NCBI GenBank assembly: GCA_965263345.1
Contig: CBDHHC010000004.1
Location: forward strand, 62,001-126,000
Source of the DNA: CBDHHC01 sp965263345
GTDB taxonomy: Bacteria > Pseudomonadota > Alphaproteobacteria > Rhizobiales > CBDHHC01
DNA length: 64,000 bases
Direction of reading: 5' to 3'
Within the stretch, counting starts at the first letter, position 1; every line of letters starts with the position of its first letter. Below are positions 1 to 9,188 of the stretch, one piece after another. A program made the position numbers and the translations under genes. The notes under the pieces are model-generated. The model did no database searches. It was not told the origin of the DNA and was given only the letters and a program-made list of their open reading frames with translations.

Positions 1-1
1 G

Positions 2-928
2 AACCCCCACCAATGGGCTGCTTTTTACAAAAATTCTATAGCCAGACCTGGCGTTGCCACCGCAGAGCAAAAACAGGGTAAGGAACTTAGCTACAATAAC
101 CTTAATGATACTGATGCAGCTTATGAGCTTGTTGCAGAATTTTCTCCAAGGGTAAGTCCTGCAATTGCTATTATTAAACACGCTAACCCATGCGGTGTTG
201 CAATAGGTTCGAGCCTTACCGAGGCTTATAAGAATGCCCTAAAATGTGATCCCGTTAGTGCTTTTGGTGGTATTGTTGCATCAAATACGAAACTTGATGG
301 CGAAACTGCTCAGGAGATTGTAAAAGTTTTCACTGAGGTTATTATTGCACCCGATGCAACAGAGGAAGCTATGGAGATTATTGCGGCAAAGAAAAATCTG
401 CGCCTTCTTCTTGCTCATGGTTTACCCAATCCAAAAGAAGCCGGGGTAATGATGAAAATGCTCTCTGGTGGTTTTTTGTTACAAGCTCGTGATAATGGTT
501 ATGTTGATGACCTAGACTTAAATGTTGTTACAAAACGAGCCCCAAGTGATCAGGAGCTCAGTGACCTAAAATTTGCATTTAAGGTTTGTAAGCATGTTAA
601 GTCTAACGCAATTGTTTATGCAAAAAATGGTTCTACTGTAGGTATTGGGGCGGGGCAGATGAGTCGAGTAGATTCAGCGCGCATTGCAGCCTGGAAAGCT
701 CAGGAAGCTGCTGATACGGCCCATGAAACAATTACACTTACACAAGGCTCTGTCGTTGCATCTGATGCTTTTTTCCCATTCGCTGATGGTTTGTTGACTG
801 CAGCTAAAGCAGGTGCTACTGCAGTTATTCAGCCTGGAGGATCTATGCGTGATGATGAAGTTATCGCTGCTGCTGATGAGGCTGGGCTTGCGATGGTTAT
901 GACAGGTGTAAGGCATTTTAGACACTAA
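2..928 (+). CDS. purH: Bifunctional AICAR formyltransferase / IMP cyclohydrolase (3' part)
   Basis: This is the C-terminal part of PurH, which performs the last two steps of purine synthesis in the cytoplasm (AICAR to FAICAR to IMP). The open frame enters from the left edge with no start codon. Early residues read AAFYKNS, then PGVATAEQKQGKELSYNN, a PurH signature, followed by the KHANPCGVA formyltransferase motif and SAFGGIVASN. The end, DEAGLAMVMTGVRHFRH, is the usual PurH C-terminus, so the 3' end is complete. Roughly 310 of about 525 residues are present. A strong palindrome follows the stop codon. Identification is secure. Confidence 0.97.
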   Translation, partial: NPHQWAAFYKNSIARPGVATAEQKQGKELSYNNLNDTDAAYELVAEFSPRVSPAIAIIKHANPCGVAIGSSLTEAYKNALKCDPVSAFGGIVASNTKLDGETAQEIVKVFTEVIIAPDATEEAMEIIAAKKNLRLLLAHGLPNPKEAGVMMKMLSGGFLLQARDNGYVDDLDLNVVTKRAPSDQELSDLKFAFKVCKHVKSNAIVYAKNGSTVGIGAGQMSRVDSARIAAWKAQEAADTAHETITLTQGSVVASDAFFPFADGLLTAAKAGATAVIQPGGSMRDDEVIAAADEAGLAMVMTGVRHFRH

Positions 929-939
929 ACTAACATTAC

Positions 940-965
940 AGGAGAGCATAAATTTATGCTCTCCT
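940..965. terminator. Palindromic terminator between convergent genes
   Basis: A perfect 26-base palindrome with arms AGGAGAGCATAAA and its complement lies 11 bases after the purH stop and 16 bases before the stop of the gene on the opposite strand. The hairpin would have an 11-bp stem with an AATT tip. No long T run follows on either side, so a bidirectional terminator is likely but not certain. Confidence 0.65.
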
Positions 966-981
966 AAATGACATTCATCCG

Positions 982-2538
982 TTACTTTTTAGGAAAAACC
1001 AACACAGCATTCTGACTTGTCCAAGTCCCATGTATTTCATGTAACTTTTTGCTTTTAGGATCTAAAAAAGATGCTTGTGTGGACGGGCCGCCATCTAAAT
1101 TCATAGCTCGTTCACAGCCAAACCCACCATCAGATTCTGATGACGACAATATTGCTCCAAGTTCATATAAGCTTGCTCCTCCCGTTACGACGAGAAATAA
1201 TATTTTTTTATTTTTCGTGATACAAATCGCTGTTCGGTTATGGCGGTTATAATCATTTTTATAAATCCCATTTTTACCACCAGGATCCACCACCATTGGG
1301 CCGGCTTGTAATGCCTGAGAGAGCCCGCTTAATGATTCTGCCTCTTTGCTCCAGGTTATTTCTATCTGCCCATCTTTATCATACAATAGTGCTGAACCAG
1401 CTTTTTTACGATAGTCAGATATTTTTTTATTATTCGTCACTAAAAAACCAGAAGGACTAAGCCTAGAGTTTTCATCAAGATCAAAAAAACCGCCATTGAT
1501 TGCTAGGATTGCGCTCTTCTCTTTACGCAAATTTTTGACCGAAGACCCTGTCGCCTTTTTTTGTAGTGCAACTTGGATTTTATAGTCAGCAGGCTCAAAC
1601 CTCCAAGCATTGATTAAAACCCCATACTCTTTGACATTCAATGATTTCCAATCAAAATTTTGGGACACTGATTTCCATTTTGCATTCGACAATTTCTGCA
1701 TAATTGCTGGGAGTGGATTTGTCTTATTTTTTAAAATTGGTAGTTTGGGATAATCAATAGTAATAGAATTTGCTTTGCTTAATTGCTCTTCCGATTTGGT
1801 CTTATCCCCTATTTTATCAAATAACTTACTTGAAGCCCAATATGCGGTTGCAAAATTTTGATCTTCTAACAATGCTTGATCCAAAAAGCCAATCGCTTTT
1901 TGAAATTTCTGACGGTGTGCATAACGTCTTGCTTGCAGATATAGAGCGTATGCCTTTAGGGATTTTGTAACACGTGCCTGAGTATTAAGTGGAGAGAGTG
2001 ACTTTGCTCCAATATCCATGCCATAAATTAATGTTTCGGGAAGAGTTTTATAGTTGTCTTTCAAAAACTCAGGGGTTGCTGAAAAATTTGTTGAAGCGAT
2101 TACTGCTCCTTTTGGATTTACTAATCTTGCAGAAATTTCCAGTTGCCCTTCCTCACCTTCACTTATTGTCCCTTCTAATTTTTTATGAGGTTTATTACTT
2201 GCTTGAATAACTGTTAAACGATGAGCCGTTTTCTTTCCATGATCCACGAAAAGCTCAACCAGATTGCGTTCTATTTTATTTTTCAACCAGACTGAGAATT
2301 CATCTTTCTGATCTTCTAAAATGAAATCACTGATGACGATATCAACATCTTGCGATTTATCGGACGTTTGGTCCACGGCATAATCAATTAACACTGTTTG
2401 ATATTTTTCGGGTACGCTATTCCAAACAGAGAATAAAACAGCAATAAAAGCCAAAGTCGCCCAGAACCATCTCGGCTTAAGACGTTCTGATAACCATTGT
2501 AAAGCATCAGAGGTAATATTAAACATTGCACCACCCAT
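982..2538 (-). CDS. Membrane-anchored phosphodiester glycosidase (NAGPA) family protein with TPR-like region
   Basis: A 518-residue protein. Residues about 20-42 (WFWATLAFIAVLFSVWNSV) form one N-terminal membrane segment. Residues 45-175 resemble the FlgO/TolB-like accessory domains of bacterial signalling proteins. Residues 190-255 (ALYLQARRYAHRQKFQKAIG, then ALLEDQNFATAYWASSKL) look like two TPR helix pairs. Residues 290-515 are a NAGPA domain (phosphodiester alpha-N-acetylglucosaminidase family, PF09992), with AINGGFFD, PSGFLVTNNK, QAGPMVVDPGG and AMNLDGGPSTQ. Family members cleave sugar phosphodiesters, but the substrate here is unknown. The gene is divergent from a membrane Ser/Thr kinase, with about 200 bases between them. 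Start could also be the ATG at 2526. Confidence 0.8.
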   Translation of the reverse strand: MGGAMFNITSDALQWLSERLKPRWFWATLAFIAVLFSVWNSVPEKYQTVLIDYAVDQTSDKSQDVDIVISDFILEDQKDEFSVWLKNKIERNLVELFVDHGKKTAHRLTVIQASNKPHKKLEGTISEGEEGQLEISARLVNPKGAVIASTNFSATPEFLKDNYKTLPETLIYGMDIGAKSLSPLNTQARVTKSLKAYALYLQARRYAHRQKFQKAIGFLDQALLEDQNFATAYWASSKLFDKIGDKTKSEEQLSKANSITIDYPKLPILKNKTNPLPAIMQKLSNAKWKSVSQNFDWKSLNVKEYGVLINAWRFEPADYKIQVALQKKATGSSVKNLRKEKSAILAINGGFFDLDENSRLSPSGFLVTNNKKISDYRKKAGSALLYDKDGQIEITWSKEAESLSGLSQALQAGPMVVDPGGKNGIYKNDYNRHNRTAICITKNKKILFLVVTGGASLYELGAILSSSESDGGFGCERAMNLDGGPSTQASFLDPKSKKLHEIHGTWTSQNAVLVFPKK

Positions 2539-2742
2539 TCGTATCTTACTTTATGGTTAAATAAGCTTAAAAGTATGACAGTCTTACGGCAAAGAATTTT
2601 TAATTCATCTTATCATTTTAAGATTAAAGTTATTGATATTTAAGATAATCTCAAAAGTTCCTGTTATTAATTTAATGTTCATGTTACATAAAATAATCTT
2701 GCAATAAATATTTAATTTCATTTTATAGATATCTTGTGTAAT

Positions 2743-4959
2743 ATGACTGATGTAAGTGATAAATCTCAAAATAATAAATACTTACAAGCTCTCCCGATTG
2801 GCTCAAAACTCAAAGATGACTATCTTATTGAGCGGGTTCTTGGCCAGGGTGGATTTGGCATAACTTATAAAGCGAAAGACCTCTCTCTTAACACATATGT
2901 TGCTATCAAGGAGTTTTTTCCAAACTCCATGGTTATTCGTGATGATGCAGATTCTGTGCGATCTAAAACTCATGATGAAGATAAAGACTATCAGTGGGCA
3001 CTAAAAAAGTTTATTCAGGAAGCCCAAACTCTTGCGCAATTCCGGCATGATGGCATTGTCAGCATTTATCGTGTATTCGAACAAAATAATACGGCTTATA
3101 TTGTTCTGGAGTATGTTGATGGCCAAGATATGGAACAGTGGCTCTTAAATAACTCAACATTGCCAACGCAACAAGAGCTGGACAATCTTTTAGAGAAACT
3201 TCTCGATGCTTTAAAACTGATACATGAGAATGATATTCTCCACCGAGATATCAAGCCTGCGAATATTTATATAAAAGAAGATGGATCTCCTGTCTTACTT
3301 GATTTTGGTGCAGCTTATGACACTTCAAGCAGTAAGACGTTAAGTTCCGTTGCCGTGGCTTCTCATGGATATTCTCCTTATGAGAATTATACTCTCGAGA
3401 GAGATGACCGTGGGCCATGGACCGATATCTATAGTGTTTCAGCTACCCTCTATCGTGCTTTAACCAATAAGACACCCCCTGATGCAATTAGTCGGATAGG
3501 TGACAATGATCCTTATAAACCTCTAGTTGAAATTTTCTCACAGTCTTCGGATTACAGATCAGGGTTTCTTGAAGCCATAGACGATGGAATGAGTTTTCAC
3601 CCCCAAAACAGACCCCAATCTATAATTACATGGAAAAAGAGATTTTTTGAAGATAAGGCATTTGGAGGCAACAAAGAAGATCAAACTGAAATCAAACAGT
3701 TTGCCAAGAAAACTCCAATAACAAATAAGAAATCAATCGGATTCATTGGTTGGGCTAGTGCAGCTGCCGTATTAATTGGCGTTATTTCAATGATGGCAGT
3801 TGGATCTGATTTTTTTCAACCTCAGAATAATTTAATTAGTTCCGAGAATATAATCACAGAAGATCAACTCATTGAAGCCGAACTGTCATCACTAAAAAGA
3901 TCCATAGAAAAATCCCCAGATTTAACAAAAAAGCCTGATCTTGGAGATAGGGTTCTCAAGCAAGACCCTTCTGATGAAGAGTTCGAAGTTTCGGTAAAGT
4001 TTAAAGAAAAAGAAATATTAAATATTCAAGAAACGCCTTCCAGCTTAGATACAAACGATACCCTCACGAATTTATCACCTCGAACAACTGATGATGAGCA
4101 GAAACAAAACATTTCAAATAAACAACCTAACCTAGATGAAAAACGTAAGGCAGATTTATCGCTTGGCTCAGAAAAAGAACAATCAATCGTTTCTAAAGAT
4201 ACGCCTCTTAACCAAGATGATTCTAGATTACAAAACAATGCTTTAGAAAAGGCAAAAGAAATTATTCGTCTTGCAGCAATTGCTAAAACGAAATTAGAGG
4301 AAATCGAAAAGGCTAAGAGTGTTCTTCAAGACGAAAGGACAAATCAAACAAAAAGTTTAAATTTATTTGAGCTTACCAAAAACCTGCAAACAGAACTCAA
4401 ACGTGTTGGATGTTATCATAAAGGAATTGATGGCAATTGGGGCCCCTCTTCAGAGCAGGCCATGAAGGACTTCTCTAAACATTCAAATATTAAAATTGCC
4501 AGTCTTTCACCCAATGAGGCCTCACTAAATATTATAAGACAAAAACAAACACAGATTTGCCCCCTAATATGTGGAATAAATGAAGTTCTTGAGAACAATA
4601 AATGTAAAGTTATTCGTTGTTCTGATGGTTCTAAGCCAGATGATCAAGGTAAGTGCCTTAAAGGTGTCCAAAACTTTGATGGGAAATGGTTATTTACCCA
4701 TATTTCTCTTGAAGGATGCTATAATGAAAGCGGAAAGAGCTTACTTTTCATCCAATCAGGAAAAGTTTCAATGAAAAGCGACAATGTCAAGCGCCGTGGA
4801 ATAGTCTCTCAAAATGGAGGTATAAATTTCTCAGGTCCTTGCCGTCAAGGTACATGTAAAGTGCATTTTTCAGGACAAATAAATGGTCAATTGGGAAGCG
4901 GAAAATATCATACTGACTCAGGAAAATGCAGAGGAAATTTCAAACTTAAGAGATTATAA
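2743..4959 (+). CDS. Membrane Ser/Thr protein kinase with extracytoplasmic PG-binding-like tail
   Basis: A Hanks-type kinase of about 738 residues. The N-terminal half has the Gly loop GQGGFGITY (residue 34 onward), catalytic Lys in YVAIKEFF (Lys56), HRDIKPANI and DFGAA, so it should be active. One membrane helix (WASAAAVLIGVISMMAVG) follows near residue 340, then a charged low-complexity linker, a short coiled coil (KAKEIIRLAAIAKTKLEEIE), a PG_binding_1-like stretch (LQTELKRVGCYHKGIDGNWG), a Cys-rich segment and an unrecognised C-terminal domain (FDGKWLFTH to the end) with several Cys. ATG 2743 is preferred over TTG 2734; neither has a clear ribosome site. It probably senses an envelope signal; substrates are unknown. 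Confidence 0.88.
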   Translation: MTDVSDKSQNNKYLQALPIGSKLKDDYLIERVLGQGGFGITYKAKDLSLNTYVAIKEFFPNSMVIRDDADSVRSKTHDEDKDYQWALKKFIQEAQTLAQFRHDGIVSIYRVFEQNNTAYIVLEYVDGQDMEQWLLNNSTLPTQQELDNLLEKLLDALKLIHENDILHRDIKPANIYIKEDGSPVLLDFGAAYDTSSSKTLSSVAVASHGYSPYENYTLERDDRGPWTDIYSVSATLYRALTNKTPPDAISRIGDNDPYKPLVEIFSQSSDYRSGFLEAIDDGMSFHPQNRPQSIITWKKRFFEDKAFGGNKEDQTEIKQFAKKTPITNKKSIGFIGWASAAAVLIGVISMMAVGSDFFQPQNNLISSENIITEDQLIEAELSSLKRSIEKSPDLTKKPDLGDRVLKQDPSDEEFEVSVKFKEKEILNIQETPSSLDTNDTLTNLSPRTTDDEQKQNISNKQPNLDEKRKADLSLGSEKEQSIVSKDTPLNQDDSRLQNNALEKAKEIIRLAAIAKTKLEEIEKAKSVLQDERTNQTKSLNLFELTKNLQTELKRVGCYHKGIDGNWGPSSEQAMKDFSKHSNIKIASLSPNEASLNIIRQKQTQICPLICGINEVLENNKCKVIRCSDGSKPDDQGKCLKGVQNFDGKWLFTHISLEGCYNESGKSLLFIQSGKVSMKSDNVKRRGIVSQNGGINFSGPCRQGTCKVHFSGQINGQLGSGKYHTDSGKCRGNFKLKRL

Positions 4960-5137
4960 AGTTGGTATTCTCATTTGTTTTGATCAATTAGACTAAATTC
5001 TTCAAACTCAATAAGATATATCTTTTGATATTTACAAATAGGCCTTTTAATTTTCACAATACCTCACTATTTAAAATCTCGTGGTAGCGATTCTTACTAA
5101 GGGTCGTTCAATGATATTTATAGAGGGAATAAAGCCT

Positions 5138-5938
5138 ATGGATGCGATTTTTGACTTGGTTAGTGTTTGGGGGATAAAGCTCCTTACAGCTTTGGCTATA
5201 TTTTTTATTGGTAAATGGGTCGCTGGAAAATTAATCGATTGGTTTAAATCGATTATGGAGAGCCGGAATATCGATGAAACTTTAGCATCTTTTTTAGGCA
5301 ATATTATATATGGCCTTGCTCTTGCTTTTCTAGCCATTGCGGCACTTTCACAGCTTGGAATAGATACAACTTCACTTGCGGCAATCATAGCTGCAGCAGG
5401 TTTGGCTGTTGGTCTTGCTCTTCAAAGTTCGTTATCAAATTTCGCAGCTGGCGTTATGCTTATTTTATTTCGCCCATTCAAAATTGGTGATTTTATAGAC
5501 GCAGCAGGAACAAGTGGAACTGTTGAAGAAATTTCAATATTTACAACTTCTCTCAAGTCCGTCGACAATAAACAAGTTATCATTCCTAATGGCTCAATTA
5601 TAGCTGGAAATATTACAAACTTTTCAGCAAAGGATACGCGTCGAGTTGACCTTGTCATTGGTGTTGGTTATGGCGATGATTTACAAAAAGTTAAACATGT
5701 TCTGAATGATATTGTTTCAGCTGATAACCGAATTCTAGAAGAACCAGCGCCAGTGATCGCTGTTTCAGAACTTGCTGATAGTTCAGTTAACCTGGTTGTT
5801 CGTCCTTGGGTCAAGACTTCTGATTATTGGGGCGTTTATTTTGATTTGACTGAAAAAATCAAAACGACTTTTGATCAAGAAGGAATATCTATTCCATTCC
5901 CACAACAAGATGTTCATATGCATAATAGCACTAACTGA
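5138..5938 (+). CDS. Small-conductance mechanosensitive channel, MscS family
   Basis: A compact MscS-type channel of 266 residues with three predicted membrane helices. The pore helix is the Gly/Ala-rich GLAVGLALQSSLSNFAAGVM, followed by the beta domain (PFKIGDFIDAAGTSGTVEEI, then IPNGSIIAGNITNFS) and the alpha/beta cage. It opens under membrane tension and releases solutes on hypo-osmotic shock. ATG 5138 is chosen because AGAGGG lies 10 bases upstream; GTG 5081 and ATG 5111 are in-frame alternatives without such a site. It sits just before a betaine importer, so the two loci cover both directions of osmotic adjustment. Confidence 0.93.
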   Translation: MDAIFDLVSVWGIKLLTALAIFFIGKWVAGKLIDWFKSIMESRNIDETLASFLGNIIYGLALAFLAIAALSQLGIDTTSLAAIIAAAGLAVGLALQSSLSNFAAGVMLILFRPFKIGDFIDAAGTSGTVEEISIFTTSLKSVDNKQVIIPNGSIIAGNITNFSAKDTRRVDLVIGVGYGDDLQKVKHVLNDIVSADNRILEEPAPVIAVSELADSSVNLVVRPWVKTSDYWGVYFDLTEKIKTTFDQEGISIPFPQQDVHMHNSTN

Positions 5939-5954
5939 ATAGTGTATTATCTCA

Positions 5955-5979
5955 GGCCATAGCCAAATTGGTTATGGCC
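5955..5979. terminator. Hairpin after the mscS-family gene
   Basis: GGCCATAGCC and GGTTATGGCC pair over 10 bp (one G-U in RNA) around an AAATT loop, 16 bases after the stop codon. No T run follows, so it may be a terminator or a 3'-end stabilising hairpin. Confidence 0.5.
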
Positions 5980-6343
5980 CGGTAAGTTACATTACTATAT
6001 TCATTCAAATTCATTTAGGCTCATATAAAGTATAACAAGTATTATTATAGGTTCTTACTAAGAATATAAACATATCATACCATCTTATTTCTAGAATTTC
6101 TTTATCTGATTAGAAAATCTCCCAAATTCTTATTATTTTTGATGAGCTAATTCCTTATTAAAGTTAATACGTTAAACTTGAATTCATGATCCAAAAATCT
6201 GCTAATTTGCAATTTTTATAATGTTCCGTTATACATTTGAAAATAATGTTCAATTATACTACAAATGAAAAGAAACTCTCAATTTCGCGACTATGTATCA
6301 AATGTTCTGTAATAAGCTTTTCTAACTCTTAATAGGAGATTTT
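5980..6343. promoter_or_regulatory. AT-rich leader of the betaine importer with AATGTTC repeats
   Basis: No gene is seen here. AATGTTCCGTTATAC (6221-6235) and AATGTTCAATTATAC (6246-6260) are direct repeats differing at two positions and 25 bases apart. A third, weaker copy starts with AATGTTCTG at 6301. A ribosome site (AATAGGAGATTTT) at 6331-6343 precedes ATG 6344. Repeats with about two helical turns between them suit a regulator binding one face of the DNA; the regulator is unknown. Confidence 0.45.
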
Positions 6344-6438
6344 ATGCGATTTATCCAAATAACCATTATTACCAAAAATGCTTTTTATTTTAAGCTTTAC
6401 ATGCTCAAGCCTCGTGCGGTAAGGTTACAATTGCAGAT

Positions 6439-7347
6439 ATGAATTGGTCTACAGCTTCTTTTATAGCTCATATTGATAAAGTTATTCTCACACATGGTTA
6501 TGACTGTGATGTTGAACTTGTTCCAGGTGATACGGTTCCTACGGGAACCTCAATGACTGAAAAAGGAGAACCTGATATAGCTCCTGAACTTTGGACAAAT
6601 TCTTTTGAGAAATTACTTGCAAAAAGCGTTCAAGAAAAAAGATTAAGGATCATAGGTAAACCCTTATCAGATGGTGGAGAAGAAGGCTTTTGGGTTCCTC
6701 AATATATGGTTGAAAAGTTTCCAGAATTAGCAAGTATAGAAGGTGTGAAAAAACATTCTAAGCTTTTCAAACACCCCGAGTCCCCTAAAAAGTCTGCTTT
6801 TGTTGGATGTCCTTCTGGGTGGAGTTGTCAAATTTCAAGTGAAAATTTGTTTAATGCTTTAAAACTATCAGACGCTGGATTTGAAATTATTGACCCTGGT
6901 TCTGCTGCTGCACTTGATGGGTCAATTACAAAAGCTTATGAGCGCAAAAAACCTTGGTTTGGATACTATTGGTCTCCAACAGCTATCCTTGGTAAATATA
7001 AAATGGTAAAAGTCGATTTTGGTTCTGGTATTGATCAAAAACATTTCAATGAATGCATTTCACAAAAAGATTGTCAAAATCCAAAACCAACAATGTATCC
7101 AGCTTCTCCAATATATACTGTTGTAACAGAGCGTTTTGCGAAAGCTTCCTCTTCCTCACTTGAATACTTAAAAAAGAGATCTTTTACGAATGTCAAAATG
7201 AACGAGTTACTCGTGTGGATTGATGAGAACCAAGCTGATGGAGAAACAGCAGCAATTTACTTTCTAAAAACATTTCCTTCTGTATGGGCCAATTGGTTGC
7301 CAAAAGATATCGAACAAAAAGTTCTAACTGCTGTTAAGAATAAATAA
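6439..7347 (+). CDS. Glycine betaine/proline ABC transporter substrate-binding protein (leader frameshifted)
   Basis: The OpuAC/ProX-type binding protein of a betaine importer. The mature part is intact, with VELVPGDTVPTGTS, GEPDIAPELW, GWSCQ and a long family-typical C-terminal half (FGYYWSPTAILGKY). The first in-frame ATG (6439) lies inside the mature protein, at CGKVTIADMNW. Reading further back in this frame gives ALHAQASCGKVTIAD, a typical signal-peptidase site, then a TAA at 6391. A good ribosome site with ATG 6344 begins a signal-like peptide (MRFIQITIIT) in another frame. The true gene therefore probably spans 6344-7347 with at least one indel around 6374-6393, either a sequencing error in the A5/T5 runs or a real mutation. 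The permease and ATPase follow. Confidence 0.85.
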   Translation: MNWSTASFIAHIDKVILTHGYDCDVELVPGDTVPTGTSMTEKGEPDIAPELWTNSFEKLLAKSVQEKRLRIIGKPLSDGGEEGFWVPQYMVEKFPELASIEGVKKHSKLFKHPESPKKSAFVGCPSGWSCQISSENLFNALKLSDAGFEIIDPGSAAALDGSITKAYERKKPWFGYYWSPTAILGKYKMVKVDFGSGIDQKHFNECISQKDCQNPKPTMYPASPIYTVVTERFAKASSSSLEYLKKRSFTNVKMNELLVWIDENQADGETAAIYFLKTFPSVWANWLPKDIEQKVLTAVKNK

Positions 7348-7378
7348 GAATTAAACACCCATATATTGGACTTAATGG

Positions 7379-8278
7379 ATGACTTTAAATAGTATGTTAT
7401 ACGAATTTCCTGCAATGGATCGAAAAGAACTCGTTGCTGTAAGAAAATATCTTGATAATGCTTATTTAGAGTTTTCAAGGACGTATGGAGAGGCAATTGA
7501 GTCTTTATTCGAGCCATTACTTTATTTTCTTATTTGGTTTGAAAATCTCTTGTTAGATACGCCCTGGATCCTTGTCTTTCTTGTCTTTGTTTTCCTAACT
7601 TATTTTGTCAGTCGCTCCCTAAAACTTGCTATGGGGGTAATATTTGTTCTGCTCATAATTGGCTACTTGGGCATGTGGGATAATACGATGAGAACGATAA
7701 GTATTATCACAGTTGCTACACTCTTATGTGTCACTATAGGTATTCCAACCGGGATTCTTATGGCCTATTCAAATCGAGCTAAAGCCTTCGTAACTCCTAT
7801 TCTAGATGTCATGCAGACATTACCAGCCTTTGTTTATTTAATTCCTGTTGTCATGTTGCTTGGAATTGGACGTATCCCTGGAATTATTGCTGTTGTTATT
7901 TACGCTATCCCTCCCGTAATCCGTTTAACTGATCTTGGAATACGTTTGGTCAATAAGGATGTTTTGGAAGCAGCAACAGCCTTTGGTGCAAACTGGCGCC
8001 AACGGCTATTCGATGTTCAGCTTCCTTTGGCTTTACCGAATATTATGGCTGGGGTGAATCAAACAATCATGATGGCATTAGCTATGGTTGTAATAGCCTC
8101 TATGATCGGTGTTAAAGGTCTTGGGCAACCTGTTTTAAAATCTATAACAAACCAATACTTTACTATGGGGCTTTTTAATGGGCTCGCTATTGTTGGGATT
8201 GCGATTATGTTTGACAGAGTCTCGCAAGCTTATGCCAAAAGATCTCAAAAATATTTAGAGGGAATTAAAGGTGACTGA
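7379..8278 (+). CDS. Glycine betaine/proline ABC transporter permease
   Basis: The membrane subunit (OpuAB/ProW type) of the betaine importer, 299 residues with several hydrophobic helices. After a cytoplasmic N-terminus come LVFLVFVFLTYFV and LKLAMGVIFVLLIIGYLG, then the conserved core (TLPAFVYLIPVVMLLGIGRI) and the EAA loop that docks on the ATPase (EAATAFGANWRQRLFDVQL, near residue 200). It starts 31 bases after the binding-protein gene and overlaps the ATPase gene by 8 bases, so the three are co-transcribed. The ribosome site is weak. Confidence 0.94.
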   Translation: MTLNSMLYEFPAMDRKELVAVRKYLDNAYLEFSRTYGEAIESLFEPLLYFLIWFENLLLDTPWILVFLVFVFLTYFVSRSLKLAMGVIFVLLIIGYLGMWDNTMRTISIITVATLLCVTIGIPTGILMAYSNRAKAFVTPILDVMQTLPAFVYLIPVVMLLGIGRIPGIIAVVIYAIPPVIRLTDLGIRLVNKDVLEAATAFGANWRQRLFDVQLPLALPNIMAGVNQTIMMALAMVVIASMIGVKGLGQPVLKSITNQYFTMGLFNGLAIVGIAIMFDRVSQAYAKRSQKYLEGIKGD

Positions 8279-9113
8279 GCAATATATTCATGTCCAAAAT
8301 CTGTATAAAATTTTTGGACCAAAACCTGATGTCATCTTAGAATTAGTAAAGGAAGGGCAGAGCAAAGAGGCTATATTGAATGAAACTGGGCATTCTGTTG
8401 CTCTGGCTGATATTGATCTTAAAATACAAAAAGGCGAAGTCTTCGTCATTATGGGGCTTTCTGGCTCAGGTAAATCAACCCTTATTCGCCATTTTAATCG
8501 ACTTATTGACCCTACGAGAGGCGATATAAATATTTTTGGTACACAGATTGTCAACTTATCGCAAAACGCGCTTGAAACTTTTCGTCAAAGTCAAATTTCG
8601 ATGGTGTTCCAGCATTTTGGACTTATGCCACATAAAACTGTTTTAGAAAATGTTGCTTATGGCCTAAAGGTTAGAAAAGTTTCTCAACAAGAAGGTAAAA
8701 CAAGTGCTCTGGAAAAAATCAATCTGGTTGGTTTAACAGGTTATGAGGATTATTACCCAGCACAATTGTCAGGTGGCCAAAAACAACGGGTTGGACTCGC
8801 ACGTGCTTTATGTGCTGACACTGATATTATTTTAATGGATGAGGCGTTTTCTGCGCTTGATCCTCTTATTCGAGCAGAAATGCAGGATCAACTTATAGAG
8901 TTACAAGAAAAATTTCAGAAGACCATCATTTTCATTACCCATGACCTTGATGAAGCTTTAAGACTCGGTAACCGAATTGCCATTTTGAAGGATGGACGTA
9001 TCTCTCAAGTTGGGAATCCAAAAGACATCCTGCATAATCCAGCTGACTCATATGTGGAAGCCTTTGTGGAAAGCATTCGCAGAAAGGCAACATACTTTAA
9101 TAGACTAAATTAA
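8271..9113 (+). CDS. Glycine betaine/proline ABC transporter ATP-binding protein
   Basis: The ATPase (ProV/OpuAA type) of the betaine importer. It carries Walker A GLSGSGKST, the Q-loop region MVFQHFGLMPH, signature LSGGQKQR, Walker B DIILMDEAFSALDP and switch His in FITHDLDEA. The N-terminal extension (FGPKPDVILELVKEGQSKE) is typical of this subfamily. At 280 residues it ends soon after the nucleotide-binding domain (FVESIRRK) and lacks the C-terminal CBS pair that senses ionic strength in OpuA/ProV of about 400 residues, so osmotic gating must come from elsewhere. GTG start; it overlaps the permease stop. Confidence 0.94.
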   Translation: MTEQYIHVQNLYKIFGPKPDVILELVKEGQSKEAILNETGHSVALADIDLKIQKGEVFVIMGLSGSGKSTLIRHFNRLIDPTRGDINIFGTQIVNLSQNALETFRQSQISMVFQHFGLMPHKTVLENVAYGLKVRKVSQQEGKTSALEKINLVGLTGYEDYYPAQLSGGQKQRVGLARALCADTDIILMDEAFSALDPLIRAEMQDQLIELQEKFQKTIIFITHDLDEALRLGNRIAILKDGRISQVGNPKDILHNPADSYVEAFVESIRRKATYFNRLN

Positions 9114-9188
9114 AAAATAAATTTTTGACCAGATATTCATGATCCTTTCCCACAATTTGTGCGTAATTATTATTAAAGGGGATCAGTG

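Noticed and set aside
5071..5388. A 105-codon minus-strand open frame
   Set aside because: It overlaps the mscS-family gene in antisense and encodes nothing recognisable.
6344..6442. A separate small peptide gene ahead of the betaine-binding protein
   Set aside because: The peptide looks like the front of a signal peptide for the next frame, so a frameshift in one gene explains it better than a second gene.
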